A stretch of 64,000 bases of DNA from Eubacterium sp. Its GTDB lineage: Bacteria > Bacillota > Clostridia > Lachnospirales > Lachnospiraceae. The notes under the pieces are model-generated. The model ran no database searches and had not been told where the DNA came from. It was given only the letters and a program-made list of their open reading frames with translations. The translations under genes were made by a program, and so were the position numbers. Location: the NCBI GenBank assembly GCA_022764165.1, contig JALERM010000181.1, positions 1-64,000 of the forward strand, in the 5' to 3' direction. Shown one piece after another: positions 1 through 9,459 of the stretch; position 1 is the stretch's first letter; the number at the start of each line of letters is the position of its first letter.

Positions 1-23
1 TTTCAGTTTGTGGAGGTGTTAGG

Positions 24-386
24 ATGAAACAAATTATATCTTTATTACTGTCCCTATTTTTGATTGTGACTTTTTCAGGTTGTCATAATAGTGTAGACAC
101 GGGAGACATGCCACCAATGATAGATATGTACGGTCAAAAATATGTTGCTCCTAATATGCCTGTTAATGAACTACCACAAGGCTATACTTATTTGGGAGAA
201 CTGAGCAAGGAGCAAGCAAATGGCACAGGTCTTGAAGGATGTAAAATGTATGCTGTAACTGAATTAGACAGTATTCCTGATTTTTATCTATATCAAGAGT
301 GTGGAACACCGATTGATGACAATACTGTGGACAGTGAAAAAATACAATGGGCATATGTTCAATGGATTAAAGTAAAAGCAGAATAA
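24..386 (+). CDS. small putative lipoprotein
   Basis: ORF with N-terminal hydrophobic signal and lipobox-like VTFSGC; GGAGGTG upstream of ATG. Confidence 0.7.
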   Translation: MKQIISLLLSLFLIVTFSGCHNSVDTGDMPPMIDMYGQKYVAPNMPVNELPQGYTYLGELSKEQANGTGLEGCKMYAVTELDSIPDFYLYQECGTPIDDNTVDSEKIQWAYVQWIKVKAE

Positions 387-560
387 GACAAATTTCAGGC
401 TTACGGAGAGATTGAAAGCATGCATGAATTTGAATTTGTTTTGCTAATGCAAAAAATTTTGATTTAAATACAGATGTTGCGGTATAATGGAAACGCAATA
501 TTTGTATGCTTACAAACGGGTTTATAGTGTTGCAAATCTATAGTTTTAGGAGGATAAACG

Positions 561-2600
561 ATGAATCATTTACCTTTACATGTGCGTGTTCCAATCGAGG
601 GAAATAATCCGAGTATTACTCGTTTGGAAGAAAAATGTATTAAATGTGGAATGTGTAAGGACGTATGTACAAATGCCATAGGTGTGCATGGTACATATAC
701 ATTTGAGCAGACTTGTGGAGAGGCTGTGTGTATAAATTGCGGACAGTGTACAAATGTCTGTCCTGTAGACAGTATTATGGAAAAGTATGAATATTTGGAT
801 GTAAAGAGAGAGGTTCAGAATTCGGAAAAGATTGTCATTGTAAGTACGTCACCATCCGTACGAGCTGCGCTGGGGGAAGAATTCGGTATGCTTGATGGCA
901 GCTTTGTACAAGGGAAAATGGTTTCGTTGCTTAGAAAATTAGGCGTAAATTATGTCCTTGATACCTGTTTTGCAGCTGACCTTACTATTGTTGAGGAAGC
1001 TAGTGAGCTTATTGAGAGAATGACCAAAAAAAACGCTCCCTTACCTCAGTTTACCAGTTGTTGTCCTGCATGGGTTAAGTATGTGGAAACATATTATCCG
1101 GAAATGATTCCGAATCTTTCATCAGCGAAAAGCCCTATCGGAATGCAGGGACCTACAATTAAGACCTATTTTGCTGAGAAGAAGGGTATAGATCCAAAAT
1201 CAATTGTAAATGTGGCACTTACTCCATGTACTGCAAAGAAATTTGAAATTCGCAGAGATGAGATGAACGCTTCTGCTCATTATCTTGGTGTAGAGGGGAT
1301 GCGTGACATGGATTACGTGATCACGACCAGAGAGCTTGCAAAGTGGGCAAAAGAGGAAGGGATTGATTTTGCCAGTCTTGAAGATGGTGAATATGACAAT
1401 TTTATGGGAGATGCATCTGGAGCTGGTATTATTTTCGGCAATACCGGAGGTGTTATGGAAGCTGCTCTCAGAACTGCTTACGAATTTATTACAAAAGAAA
1501 AATCACCGGAACAGTTATTCAACCTTACACCTGTAAGGGGATATGAAGGCGTCAAAGAAGCTACTTTAAAGGTTGGCGATTTAGATGTGAATATCGCTGT
1601 AGTATATGGTACAGCCAATGCCGGGAAAGTAATTGAGGGCATCAAGCAGGGAGAAAAACAGTATCATTTTGTGGAAGTTATGACTTGCCCGGGCGGATGT
1701 ATCGGTGGAGGCGGCCAACCAAAGGATATCATGAAGGATAAGGACGAGGTACGTAAAGCGAGAATTGCAAGTCTCTATACAAGGGATGAGGCGATGACAC
1801 TCAGACGCAGTCATGAGAATCCGGAGATTATTCATCTTTATGAGGAGTTTTATGGAAAGCCGTTAAGTGAATTGGCAGAAAAGATGTTACACACTTCTTA
1901 TGAAGATAAGAGTGAAATATTAAATCGAAAAGGAGATATAAAAATGAGTAAATGGGTATGTAGTATTTGTGGTTATGTGCATGAAGGAGAGGCAGCACCG
2001 GAGCAGTGTCCTTTATGTAAGCAGCCTGCATCTGTTTTCAAGAAGGTGGAAGAGTCGCCTGTAAAGAGTAAGTATGCTGGAACAAAGACAGAGAAGAATC
2101 TTTGGGAAGCGTTCGCAGGGGAATCTCAGGCCAGAAATAAATACACTTATTTTGCTTCAGTAGCAAAGAAGGCCGGATATGAGCAAATTGCAGCATTATT
2201 CCTGCAGACAGCTGACAATGAGAAGGAGCATGCAAAACTCTGGTTTAAGGCGCTTGGTGAACTTGGAGATACCGCAGAAAATCTTCTTCACGCTGCAGAA
2301 GGCGAAAATGCAGAATGGACAGATATGTATGCTAGAATGGCTAATGAAGCGGAAGAAGAAGGTTTCCCGGAATTAGCCGCTCAGTTCAGAGGTGTTGCTG
2401 CGATTGAAAAACTTCATGAAGAAAGATATCGTGCACTTCTTAAGAATGTTGAAACTATGGAAGTGTTTAAGAAGAGTGGCATTACAATATGGGAATGTCG
2501 CAATTGCGGACATCTTGTAGTTAGTGCAGAAGCTCCTGAAAAATGCCCTGTATGTAATCATCCTCAGGCTTACTTTGAGGTAAGAAAAGAGAACTATTAA
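561..2600 (+). CDS. [FeFe]-hydrogenase fused to rubredoxin-rubrerythrin-rubredoxin modules
   Basis: Two 4Fe4S motifs ([23 protein letters not shown]), H-cluster motifs [29 protein letters not shown]; then rubredoxin [20 protein letters not shown], rubrerythrin ferritin-like region, C-terminal [20 protein letters not shown]. Confidence 0.93.
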   Translation: MNHLPLHVRVPIEGNNPSITRLEEKCIKCGMCKDVCTNAIGVHGTYTFEQTCGEAVCINCGQCTNVCPVDSIMEKYEYLDVKREVQNSEKIVIVSTSPSVRAALGEEFGMLDGSFVQGKMVSLLRKLGVNYVLDTCFAADLTIVEEASELIERMTKKNAPLPQFTSCCPAWVKYVETYYPEMIPNLSSAKSPIGMQGPTIKTYFAEKKGIDPKSIVNVALTPCTAKKFEIRRDEMNASAHYLGVEGMRDMDYVITTRELAKWAKEEGIDFASLEDGEYDNFMGDASGAGIIFGNTGGVMEAALRTAYEFITKEKSPEQLFNLTPVRGYEGVKEATLKVGDLDVNIAVVYGTANAGKVIEGIKQGEKQYHFVEVMTCPGGCIGGGGQPKDIMKDKDEVRKARIASLYTRDEAMTLRRSHENPEIIHLYEEFYGKPLSELAEKMLHTSYEDKSEILNRKGDIKMSKWVCSICGYVHEGEAAPEQCPLCKQPASVFKKVEESPVKSKYAGTKTEKNLWEAFAGESQARNKYTYFASVAKKAGYEQIAALFLQTADNEKEHAKLWFKALGELGDTAENLLHAAEGENAEWTDMYARMANEAEEEGFPELAAQFRGVAAIEKLHEERYRALLKNVETMEVFKKSGITIWECRNCGHLVVSAEAPEKCPVCNHPQAYFEVRKENY

Positions 2601-2708
2601 GATACCGTATTTATTTGATCAAAGACTATTTACAGTGTACAAAAATGTAAATTTACAAAACAGTTAGACATATTCCAATTTGTTGAACTAAATAGCATAT
2701 ACTGACCG

Positions 2709-2742
2709 ATAGGAGCAAGGTTGAAACCCACCTTGCTCCTAT
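2709..2742. terminator. strong hairpin (possible terminator)
   Basis: ATAGGAGCAAGGT ... ACCTTGCTCCTAT, 13 bp stem after the hydrogenase gene. Confidence 0.6.
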
Positions 2743-2841
2743 TCGTTTGTCAATGAGCATTCATACAAAATGAATAAAAAGGTCAGTTATACATACCAAT
2801 ACTTATCTCGGACAGAGACTAAAATAAAGGAGTGTGTTCGT

Positions 2842-3868
2842 ATGATATATAATATTATTCAATCAGTGACAGAAAAATTATCCTCTTCGCCTTATATAGA
2901 AGGCATCGTATTAAGGCAACCTCTTTTGAGGAGTTGTTCGAAAAGACCAAGGCGCTTCCTTGGGAGCGGTATATCCCGGAAAACGGTAAGTTCTGGGTGA
3001 CGAAGGCGAACTCCGTAAAGAGTAAGCTGTTCAGCCCGTCGGATATCCAGCGTATTATGAAAAAAGCCATGGTAGAGCGCATGAAGCAAAGCTACAAGAA
3101 GGAATGGTTCCCGGAGGACGGAGCACCGTTCCTGATTCGTGTGTCTATCATGAAGGACGAGGTGACAGTGGGACTGGACACCTCCGGTGAGTCCCTTCAT
3201 AAGAGAGGCTATCGTAAGCTCAGCTCCAAGGCACCGATTACGGAGACCTTGGCAGCGGCGCTGATTTTGTTGACACCGTGGAGAGAAGACCGCATTTTAG
3301 TAGATCCGTTCTGCGGCAGCGGTAACATCCCGATTGAGGCGGCCATGATCGGGGCAAATATCGCACCGGGCATGAATCGTGAGTTTTGTCCGAGGATTGG
3401 ACGCATCTTGTGCCGAAGAAGCTTTGGTACGATGCGATAAATGAGGCAGAGGATTTGATTAAGCGGGATGTGTCTATGCAGATTCAGGGCTATGACATTG
3501 ACGGTGATATGATAAAGGCGGCACGCCAGAACGCGGAGGATGCGGGAGTGCTGGATTATATTCATTTTCAGCAGCGTCCGGTGAGTCAGTTAAGCCATGC
3601 GAAAAAGTACGGTTTTGTCATTACGAACCCGCCGTACGGCGAGCGTCTGGAGGAGAAAAGGGCTCTGCCTGGCCTGTATCAGGAGTTCGGAAAGGCCTTT
3701 GCGGGATTAGATAGCTGGTCCTGTTACATGATTACCTCCTACGAGGAGGTCCAGAAGTATTTCGGTCGTCAGGCGGACAAGAACCGCAAGATTTACAACG
3801 GTATGTTAAAGACCTATTTCTATCAGTTTATGGGACTGCACCCGCCGAAGAAAAAGCCGGAGCAGTAG
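2842..3868 (+). pseudogene. remnant of RlmL-like THUMP/class I SAM RNA methyltransferase, N-terminally truncated and frameshifted
   Basis: ORFs 2934-3440 and 3386-3868 are consecutive parts of one methyltransferase (DPFCGSGNIPIEAAMIGANIAPGMNREF ... EDWTHLVPKKLWYDA ... FVITNPPYGERL) in different frames; N-terminal THUMP region missing. Confidence 0.85.
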
Positions 3869-3892
3869 GACTAATTAAAAGAGGATTTAGTT

Positions 3893-5287
3893 ATGGAACA
3901 GAGTAAAAAACGCCGGCTCAATTTCGGTATGGCCGGTGTGATTTGGGCGCTGGCATGGCCTACCATGTTAGAGCAGCTCATGCAGACTGCCGTGCAATAT
4001 ATCGACACTGCTATGGTAGGTAGTCTGGGAACCCAGGCTACGGCAGCGGTAGGCGCCACCACCACGTTGAACTGGCTGGTGGGTAGTACCATCTCTGCAG
4101 TGGGCGTGGGATTTTTGGCGTTTATTGCAAAGGCGCTGGGAGCCGGAGAAAAAGACTCTGCTAAGCGGGCCGCTTCTCAGGCGGTGCTTTCCGTGCTGGC
4201 GGTAGGTATCGTGGTTACGGTGATAACGGTAGGCTTGTCCGGACAGATTCCGAAATGGATGCAAGTGGATGAAGGAATCCGGGATTTGGCAGGACAGTAT
4301 TTCCTGATTTTATATTTGCCGATGTTATTCCGGACAGCCAGTACCATTTTCGGTACGGTGCTCCGGGCGGCGGGAGATACGAAATCACCGATGAAAATCG
4401 GTGTGGTGGTGAATCTTGTCAATGTGGTATTGAACTTTTTACTGATTTATCCCACCAGAGAGCTTACGGTATTTTCCTTTACATTTACCATGTGGAGCGC
4501 GGACCTTGGCGTGATCGGTGCGGCGGTGGCCAGTGCCATTGCTTATATCGTAGGAGGTATATTAATTACGATTGTACTTTGGCGGCACCCGTCGGTGTCT
4601 CCGAAGGGACAGTCCTTAAAGCCGGATATGAAGATTATAAAGCCTTGTCTGCGGGTGGTCATGCCGAATATGCTGCAGCGCTTCGGGACATCCCTGGGCT
4701 ATGTGGCATTTGCGTCTATGATAAATGCTTTGGGGGATGTGTCCACGGCGGCACATACCATTGCCAATACGGTGGAATCCGCCTTTTACATTCCGGGCTA
4801 CGGTATGCAAACGGCGGCAGCAACCTTGGCGGGCAATGCCTATGGAGCCAACGATGAAAAGCGCCTGAAAGAGCTGGCACGGATGTTCTTCCCGATTGAA
4901 ATTGCTTTAATGATATTCTCGGGAGCTGCGTTATTCTTTGCGGCACCGGCGCTGGTAAGTATCTTTTCTGATTCGGAGGAGGTCATTCGCCTCGGAACCA
5001 TAGTACTTCGGATGGTGGCGGTATCGGAACCGTTCTTCGGCTTCTCCATTATTATGGAGGGCATGATGCAGGGCGTGGGCGAGACTAAGCGGCCGTTTGT
5101 ATACAACATCGTCGGCATGTGGCTGGTGCGCATCGTAGGAACCTTTATTTGTACGAGCTTCTTTGATTTGGGGCTGGTGGCAGCCTGGGCGTGCATGATT
5201 GCGCACAATCTGTTCCTGTTTGTGCTGTTTTTGATTTGCTATGCAAAGGGACGGTGGAATCCGTTCCGGAAGGTACGGGAAGCGTAA
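3893..5287 (+). CDS. MATE family efflux transporter
   Basis: 464 aa, ~12 TM, typical MATE N-terminus (WPTMLEQLMQTAVQYIDTAMVGSLG). Confidence 0.93.
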   Translation: MEQSKKRRLNFGMAGVIWALAWPTMLEQLMQTAVQYIDTAMVGSLGTQATAAVGATTTLNWLVGSTISAVGVGFLAFIAKALGAGEKDSAKRAASQAVLSVLAVGIVVTVITVGLSGQIPKWMQVDEGIRDLAGQYFLILYLPMLFRTASTIFGTVLRAAGDTKSPMKIGVVVNLVNVVLNFLLIYPTRELTVFSFTFTMWSADLGVIGAAVASAIAYIVGGILITIVLWRHPSVSPKGQSLKPDMKIIKPCLRVVMPNMLQRFGTSLGYVAFASMINALGDVSTAAHTIANTVESAFYIPGYGMQTAAATLAGNAYGANDEKRLKELARMFFPIEIALMIFSGAALFFAAPALVSIFSDSEEVIRLGTIVLRMVAVSEPFFGFSIIMEGMMQGVGETKRPFVYNIVGMWLVRIVGTFICTSFFDLGLVAAWACMIAHNLFLFVLFLICYAKGRWNPFRKVREA

Positions 5288-5497
5288 GGATGGATGGAAT
5301 GCTTTACGGAAGTGTTGCCGGGAACTAAATATAAATGTGTTGGAGGACTCTCGGTTTTTGGGAGTCCTCCCCTTAAATTAAGAGGAGGATTGTTTGGAGA
5401 GTTCCTGTATCATAAAGGGCAAGAAGTCTTCTTAATGTTGGAAAAAGTAAATTTGATGGCGCGTCGGATTTGCGAAGGATAAAAAGGAGAGCATAGA

Positions 5498-5893
5498 ATG
5501 AATAAAACAATTACAAAGAATCTCAGAAAGCTGAGACAGGGAAAACGGTTGACTCAGGAGTATGTGGCGGAAAGTTTGGGTGTAAGTGCCAAGGCTGTTT
5601 CGCGTTGGGAGAAGGGGGACTCGACACCTGATATGGAAAAACTGATTGCTATTAGTGATATGTTCGAAATTTCTTTGGATGAGCTAGTAATGGATAAAGT
5701 ACCAACTCAAATAGGAGAAGCTTCCTCTAAGTCAGAAATTGTAATCGAACTAAAGGAAAAAGTCTTAACTGATGAAAACAAGAAGAAGGCAAAAAAGGGA
5801 TTGAAGATTGCTGCAATTATTTTTGGTGAAATTGTTTTGATTGATGTTATTTCTTTGATTATTTATGTTAGTTTGTATGGTTTTCCACAGTAA
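5498..5893 (+). CDS. XRE-family HTH regulator with C-terminal TM segment
   Basis: LRKLRQGKRLTQEYVAESLGVSAKAVSRWEKGDSTPDMEKL. Confidence 0.9.
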   Translation: MNKTITKNLRKLRQGKRLTQEYVAESLGVSAKAVSRWEKGDSTPDMEKLIAISDMFEISLDELVMDKVPTQIGEASSKSEIVIELKEKVLTDENKKKAKKGLKIAAIIFGEIVLIDVISLIIYVSLYGFPQ

Positions 5894-5963
5894 GGTGAAA
5901 ATTTCAGTTTGGCGGGGAGTTGAGCAGAACGCAAAATCGGAATCTGACGAGGAGTGTGATTGT

Positions 5964-6242
5964 ATGAAAAAGGTGATAGCATTAGTTTTTGCATTGGTCT
6001 GTGTGCTGGGCTTGGATAGTTGTACCAACAGAAGCATGAACTACATCATCAGTAATGAGCCGAGTATTACGGGCATTGTCAAAGAAACGAACAAATACTC
6101 TATTTTGATTGAAAATGAGAATGGTGAATATTGGGTATCTCTGGATGTGGAGAACAAAGACAGCATGACCATTTTCAACATCGGTGATGAAGTGTGGTCT
6201 ATTACAATGGTAATGTCGCAGAAAGTTATCCGATGCAGATAA
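5964..6242 (+). CDS. small putative lipoprotein
   Basis: ATG at 5964 after GAGGAG; signal plus lipobox LGLDSC. Confidence 0.6.
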   Translation: MKKVIALVFALVCVLGLDSCTNRSMNYIISNEPSITGIVKETNKYSILIENENGEYWVSLDVENKDSMTIFNIGDEVWSITMVMSQKVIRCR

Positions 6243-6290
6243 ATACGGTTTATGCCATTACATTGAAAACTCCTGCTGACAGAACAGAGA

Positions 6291-6437
6291 ACGACAAATC
6301 TTGATTTTCTGGGATTTACCTTCTGCTGTGGAAAGACAAGAAAAGGAACATTCTGTGTTAAATTGCAGACGAGTCGGAAGAAATTTGAAAAGAAGCTGAA
6401 AGACTATAAACACTGGATTTATCTTGAAATGAGATAA
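6291..6437 (+). pseudogene. C-terminal remnant of group II intron reverse transcriptase/maturase
   Basis: Frame at 6291 reads TTNLDFLGFTFCCGKTRKGTFCVKLQTSRKKFEKKLKDYKHWI, resembling the FDFLGF...RKG...KTSRKKF region of group II intron-encoded proteins. Confidence 0.75.
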
Positions 6438-6602
6438 GACTCCCACCTCTATAGGTGGTGAGTTACGACAATTTAGTCTTGGTGGGAGTCCAATCTCCTT
6501 CCAAGATAAAGCCTCCGGCGGATTGCAGAGGTGCGCAGATGTATCATGTCATGCGAGGCATGACGCGCACCTCGCAGCAAGTACGCCGAGGCGTACTTGA
6601 AA
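6420..6602 (+). repeat. multi-hairpin intergenic element, full copy 1
   Basis: Near-identical to 52434-52612 and 59455-59636; long hairpin, GAGGTGCGC/GCGCACCTC stem and CAAGTACGCC-GA-GGCGTACTTG palindrome. Confidence 0.93.
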
Positions 6603-6651
6603 AAAAAAGCAGAACAATGGGGTTTTGTGCTCCTTGTTCTGCTTTTTTTTT
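6599..6651. terminator. bidirectional intrinsic terminator-like hairpin
   Basis: AAAAAAAAGCAGAACAA ... TTGTTCTGCTTTTTTTT. Confidence 0.75.
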
Positions 6652-6733
6652 CGTACAACAATGGATGAAAAATTTATTGGAATATTTATTAAACAATATC
6701 ATAAACTGTGGAGTGTAAGAACAGGAGGTTTCT

Positions 6734-9301
6734 ATGGCGGCATTTGATAAAATATGCAGTGGATATGAACAGATGGACGAGATTCTGGATTATATTCGTC
6801 TGGGGGATAATGTGGTCTGGCAGATTTCCAATCTGGATGAATTCAGAATGTTTGCGGAACCCTTTGCCAGACAGGCAGTGAGAGACGGAAGAAATGTTAT
6901 ATATATCCGGTTTGCACAGCATGAACCGGTGCTTCAGGATCTGAGCGGTATACAGGTAAAAGAGTTTGATCCGGATGAAGGATTTGAAGCCTTTACAGTG
7001 GCCATTCATGAGGAAATTACAAGACAGGGTGTGGATGCCTTTTATGTGTTCGATTGTTTGTCAGAACTGCAGTCGGTGTGGTATACAGATCTGATGATGG
7101 GTAATTTCTTCCGGGTGACCTGTCCGTATTTGTTTGAACTGGATACGGTGGCTTATTTTCCGTTAATCCGGGGGCGTCATTCTTTTGATGCGGTGGCACG
7201 GATCAGGGATACTACGCAGCTTCTTCTGGATGTGTATTCTAATGAAAAATATGTCTACCTTCATCCGTTAAAAGTATGGAATCGATATTCTGATCAGATG
7301 TTTCTTCCACACAGTTACCGGAAAAGTACCGGGCAGTTTACGACTGTGGCGGACGGTGTGGGTATGAGCCGGTATTATCAGACGCTGCAGAAGATATCTG
7401 TGAACAGTCAGGATCAGAATTACGACAGTCATGACCGCTTTTTCAATATGGCAAAGATGGCATATGCACAGGGACAGTTTACCGAGGATACGGAAAATCA
7501 AATTATCCGCAGTACCATGACAAAAGATAAACAGCTGAAGACATTGGTAAAAGAGTATTTTACACCGGAAGACTATTTTATGCTGCGGGATCGGATGATC
7601 GGAAGCGGTGCGATTGGCGGAAAAGCCTGCGGTATGTTGCTGGCAAGGAAAATTGCAGAGACCGAGATTCCTGAATATCTGGAACATAATGAGCCACATG
7701 ACTCTTTTTACATCGGTTCAGACGTATTTTATACATATATTGTTTCTAACGGGGACTGGAAGCTGAGAATTCAGCAGAGAACAAAAGAGGGATATTTTGG
7801 TGTGGCACAGGAGTTACAGCAGCATTTACTGCATGGGACATTTCCGGCAAAAATCAGAGAACAATTTCTGAATGTGCTGGAGTATTTTGGACAAAGTCCG
7901 TTTATTGTCCGTTCCTCCAGTTTTCTGGAAGATGGATTCGGCAATGCCTTTGCAGGAAAATATGAGTCTGTGTTCTGTGTCAATCAGGGAAGTCCGGAGG
8001 AACGGCTGGAAGAATTTGAACAGGCGGTAAGGATTGTCTACGCCAGCACCATGGATTATTCGGCACTGGAGTACAGGCTTTTGCGGGGATTGGATAAAAA
8101 GGATGAGCAGATGGCCATACTGGTGCAGAGGGTGTCCGGTTCCTACCATGGAAAATATTTTATGCCTGGAGCCGCGGGCGTGGGGTATAGCCACAGTGCT
8201 TATAAATGGTATCCGGATATGGATCCGGAAGCGGGTATGCTTCGTATTGTTATGGGTCTTGGGACAAAAGCAGTTGACCGGACTACAGAAGACTACCCCC
8301 GCCTTGCCAATCTGGATCGTCCTGCAGTGACGGTGCTTACCACGGTAGAACAGAAACATAAGTTTTCGCAGCGATATATCGATGTCCTTGACTGTCAGGA
8401 AAACAAGCTGACAGAGGTTGCTATGGAGAAATTGCTTCCTTTTCTGCCTCTCTGGTATAAAAAAATGGTGCTGGAACATGATTATGAGGCGGAAAACCGT
8501 CTGTATCAGATGGGAAGATACAGAGATGTGTGGTTTGTGAGCTGCCAGAAACTTCTGGAGAAAGAGAAATTTACCGGGCTGATGCAGAAAATATTGAAGA
8601 CTCTGGAACGGGTGTATGGTAATCCGGTGGACATCGAATATGCCGTCAATATGGACGAAGAAGGAGATTTTGTGGTAAACCTTCTTCAATGTCGTCCGCT
8701 GTATCTGGGACAGGAAGGTGAGAACGTCAATCTGAACGATCTGCATTTACAAAAGATATTTTTTGATATTAAAAATTCATCTATGGGTCCTTCTGGAAAG
8801 CGGAAAATCGATGTGGTGGTACAGGTAGATCCGGTACTCTATTACGAGTACCCATACGGTAAAAAATATGATGCAGGTGCAGCCATAGGAAAAATCAACC
8901 GTTACTACAGGGGAAGCGGAAAGAAGCTGCTTTTAATGACACCGGGAAGAATCGGAACTTCTTCCCCGGAACTGGGGGTTCCGGTTACTTTCGGAGATAT
9001 TTCCAACTTTTCAGCAGTATGTGAAGTGTCGGACAACAGGGCCGGTTATATGCCGGAGCTGAGTTATGGAAGCCATATGTTCCAGGATCTGGTAGAGGCA
9101 GAGATTATCTATGGAGCAATCTATAACAATGAAAAGACGTTGGAATACCATCCGGAGCTGCTGGAGGAGCAAAAAGATTTGTTTGCGGAAATATGTCCCG
9201 AATATCCGGAACTGCAGGGGATGATACAGGTGAGAGAGACAGAGGGACTGACGTACTGGCTGGATGCCGTATCCAACCGGGCAGTCTGTGGACAAGAATG
9301 A
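6734..9301 (+). CDS. PEP/pyruvate-binding (PPDK N-terminal-like) protein with N-terminal region resembling a degenerate RecA/KaiC-like domain
   Basis: IGGKACGMLLARKI...FIVRSSSFLEDGFGNAFAGKYESVFCVN typical of PPDK/PEP synthase nucleotide-binding domain. Confidence 0.85.
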   Translation: MAAFDKICSGYEQMDEILDYIRLGDNVVWQISNLDEFRMFAEPFARQAVRDGRNVIYIRFAQHEPVLQDLSGIQVKEFDPDEGFEAFTVAIHEEITRQGVDAFYVFDCLSELQSVWYTDLMMGNFFRVTCPYLFELDTVAYFPLIRGRHSFDAVARIRDTTQLLLDVYSNEKYVYLHPLKVWNRYSDQMFLPHSYRKSTGQFTTVADGVGMSRYYQTLQKISVNSQDQNYDSHDRFFNMAKMAYAQGQFTEDTENQIIRSTMTKDKQLKTLVKEYFTPEDYFMLRDRMIGSGAIGGKACGMLLARKIAETEIPEYLEHNEPHDSFYIGSDVFYTYIVSNGDWKLRIQQRTKEGYFGVAQELQQHLLHGTFPAKIREQFLNVLEYFGQSPFIVRSSSFLEDGFGNAFAGKYESVFCVNQGSPEERLEEFEQAVRIVYASTMDYSALEYRLLRGLDKKDEQMAILVQRVSGSYHGKYFMPGAAGVGYSHSAYKWYPDMDPEAGMLRIVMGLGTKAVDRTTEDYPRLANLDRPAVTVLTTVEQKHKFSQRYIDVLDCQENKLTEVAMEKLLPFLPLWYKKMVLEHDYEAENRLYQMGRYRDVWFVSCQKLLEKEKFTGLMQKILKTLERVYGNPVDIEYAVNMDEEGDFVVNLLQCRPLYLGQEGENVNLNDLHLQKIFFDIKNSSMGPSGKRKIDVVVQVDPVLYYEYPYGKKYDAGAAIGKINRYYRGSGKKLLLMTPGRIGTSSPELGVPVTFGDISNFSAVCEVSDNRAGYMPELSYGSHMFQDLVEAEIIYGAIYNNEKTLEYHPELLEEQKDLFAEICPEYPELQGMIQVRETEGLTYWLDAVSNRAVCGQE

Positions 9302-9353
9302 TAGAATCATATTAGAATATGGAGTAATCCGAAGGTACATAAAGTGATAAGGG

Positions 9354-9394
9354 AAACAGCATTTACAGAAGAAAACTGGAAATGCTGTTTTTTT
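9354..9394 (+). terminator. intrinsic terminator
   Basis: AAACAGCATTT ... AAATGCTGTTTTTTT. Confidence 0.8.
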
Positions 9395-9459
9395 GCCGTA
9401 AAGAATAATTCTTCGTGTAGAATCGCACTGCGGTGGTTACCGCAAGGAAAGGAGAACTT

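Noticed and set aside
6455-6718. 87 aa + ORF spanning element copy 1, and similar ORFs at 52340-52648 and 59490-59675
   Set aside because: The ORFs (…SPSKIKPPADCRGAQMYHVMRGMTRTSQQVRRGVLE) are readings of the repeat DNA; frames start in unrelated flanks, there is no ribosome-binding site, and the sequence is explained by hairpins.
7826-8746. 306 aa minus-strand ORF inside the PEP-binding protein gene
   Set aside because: No domain similarity recognised; the + strand reading is a conserved-looking PPDK-like protein.
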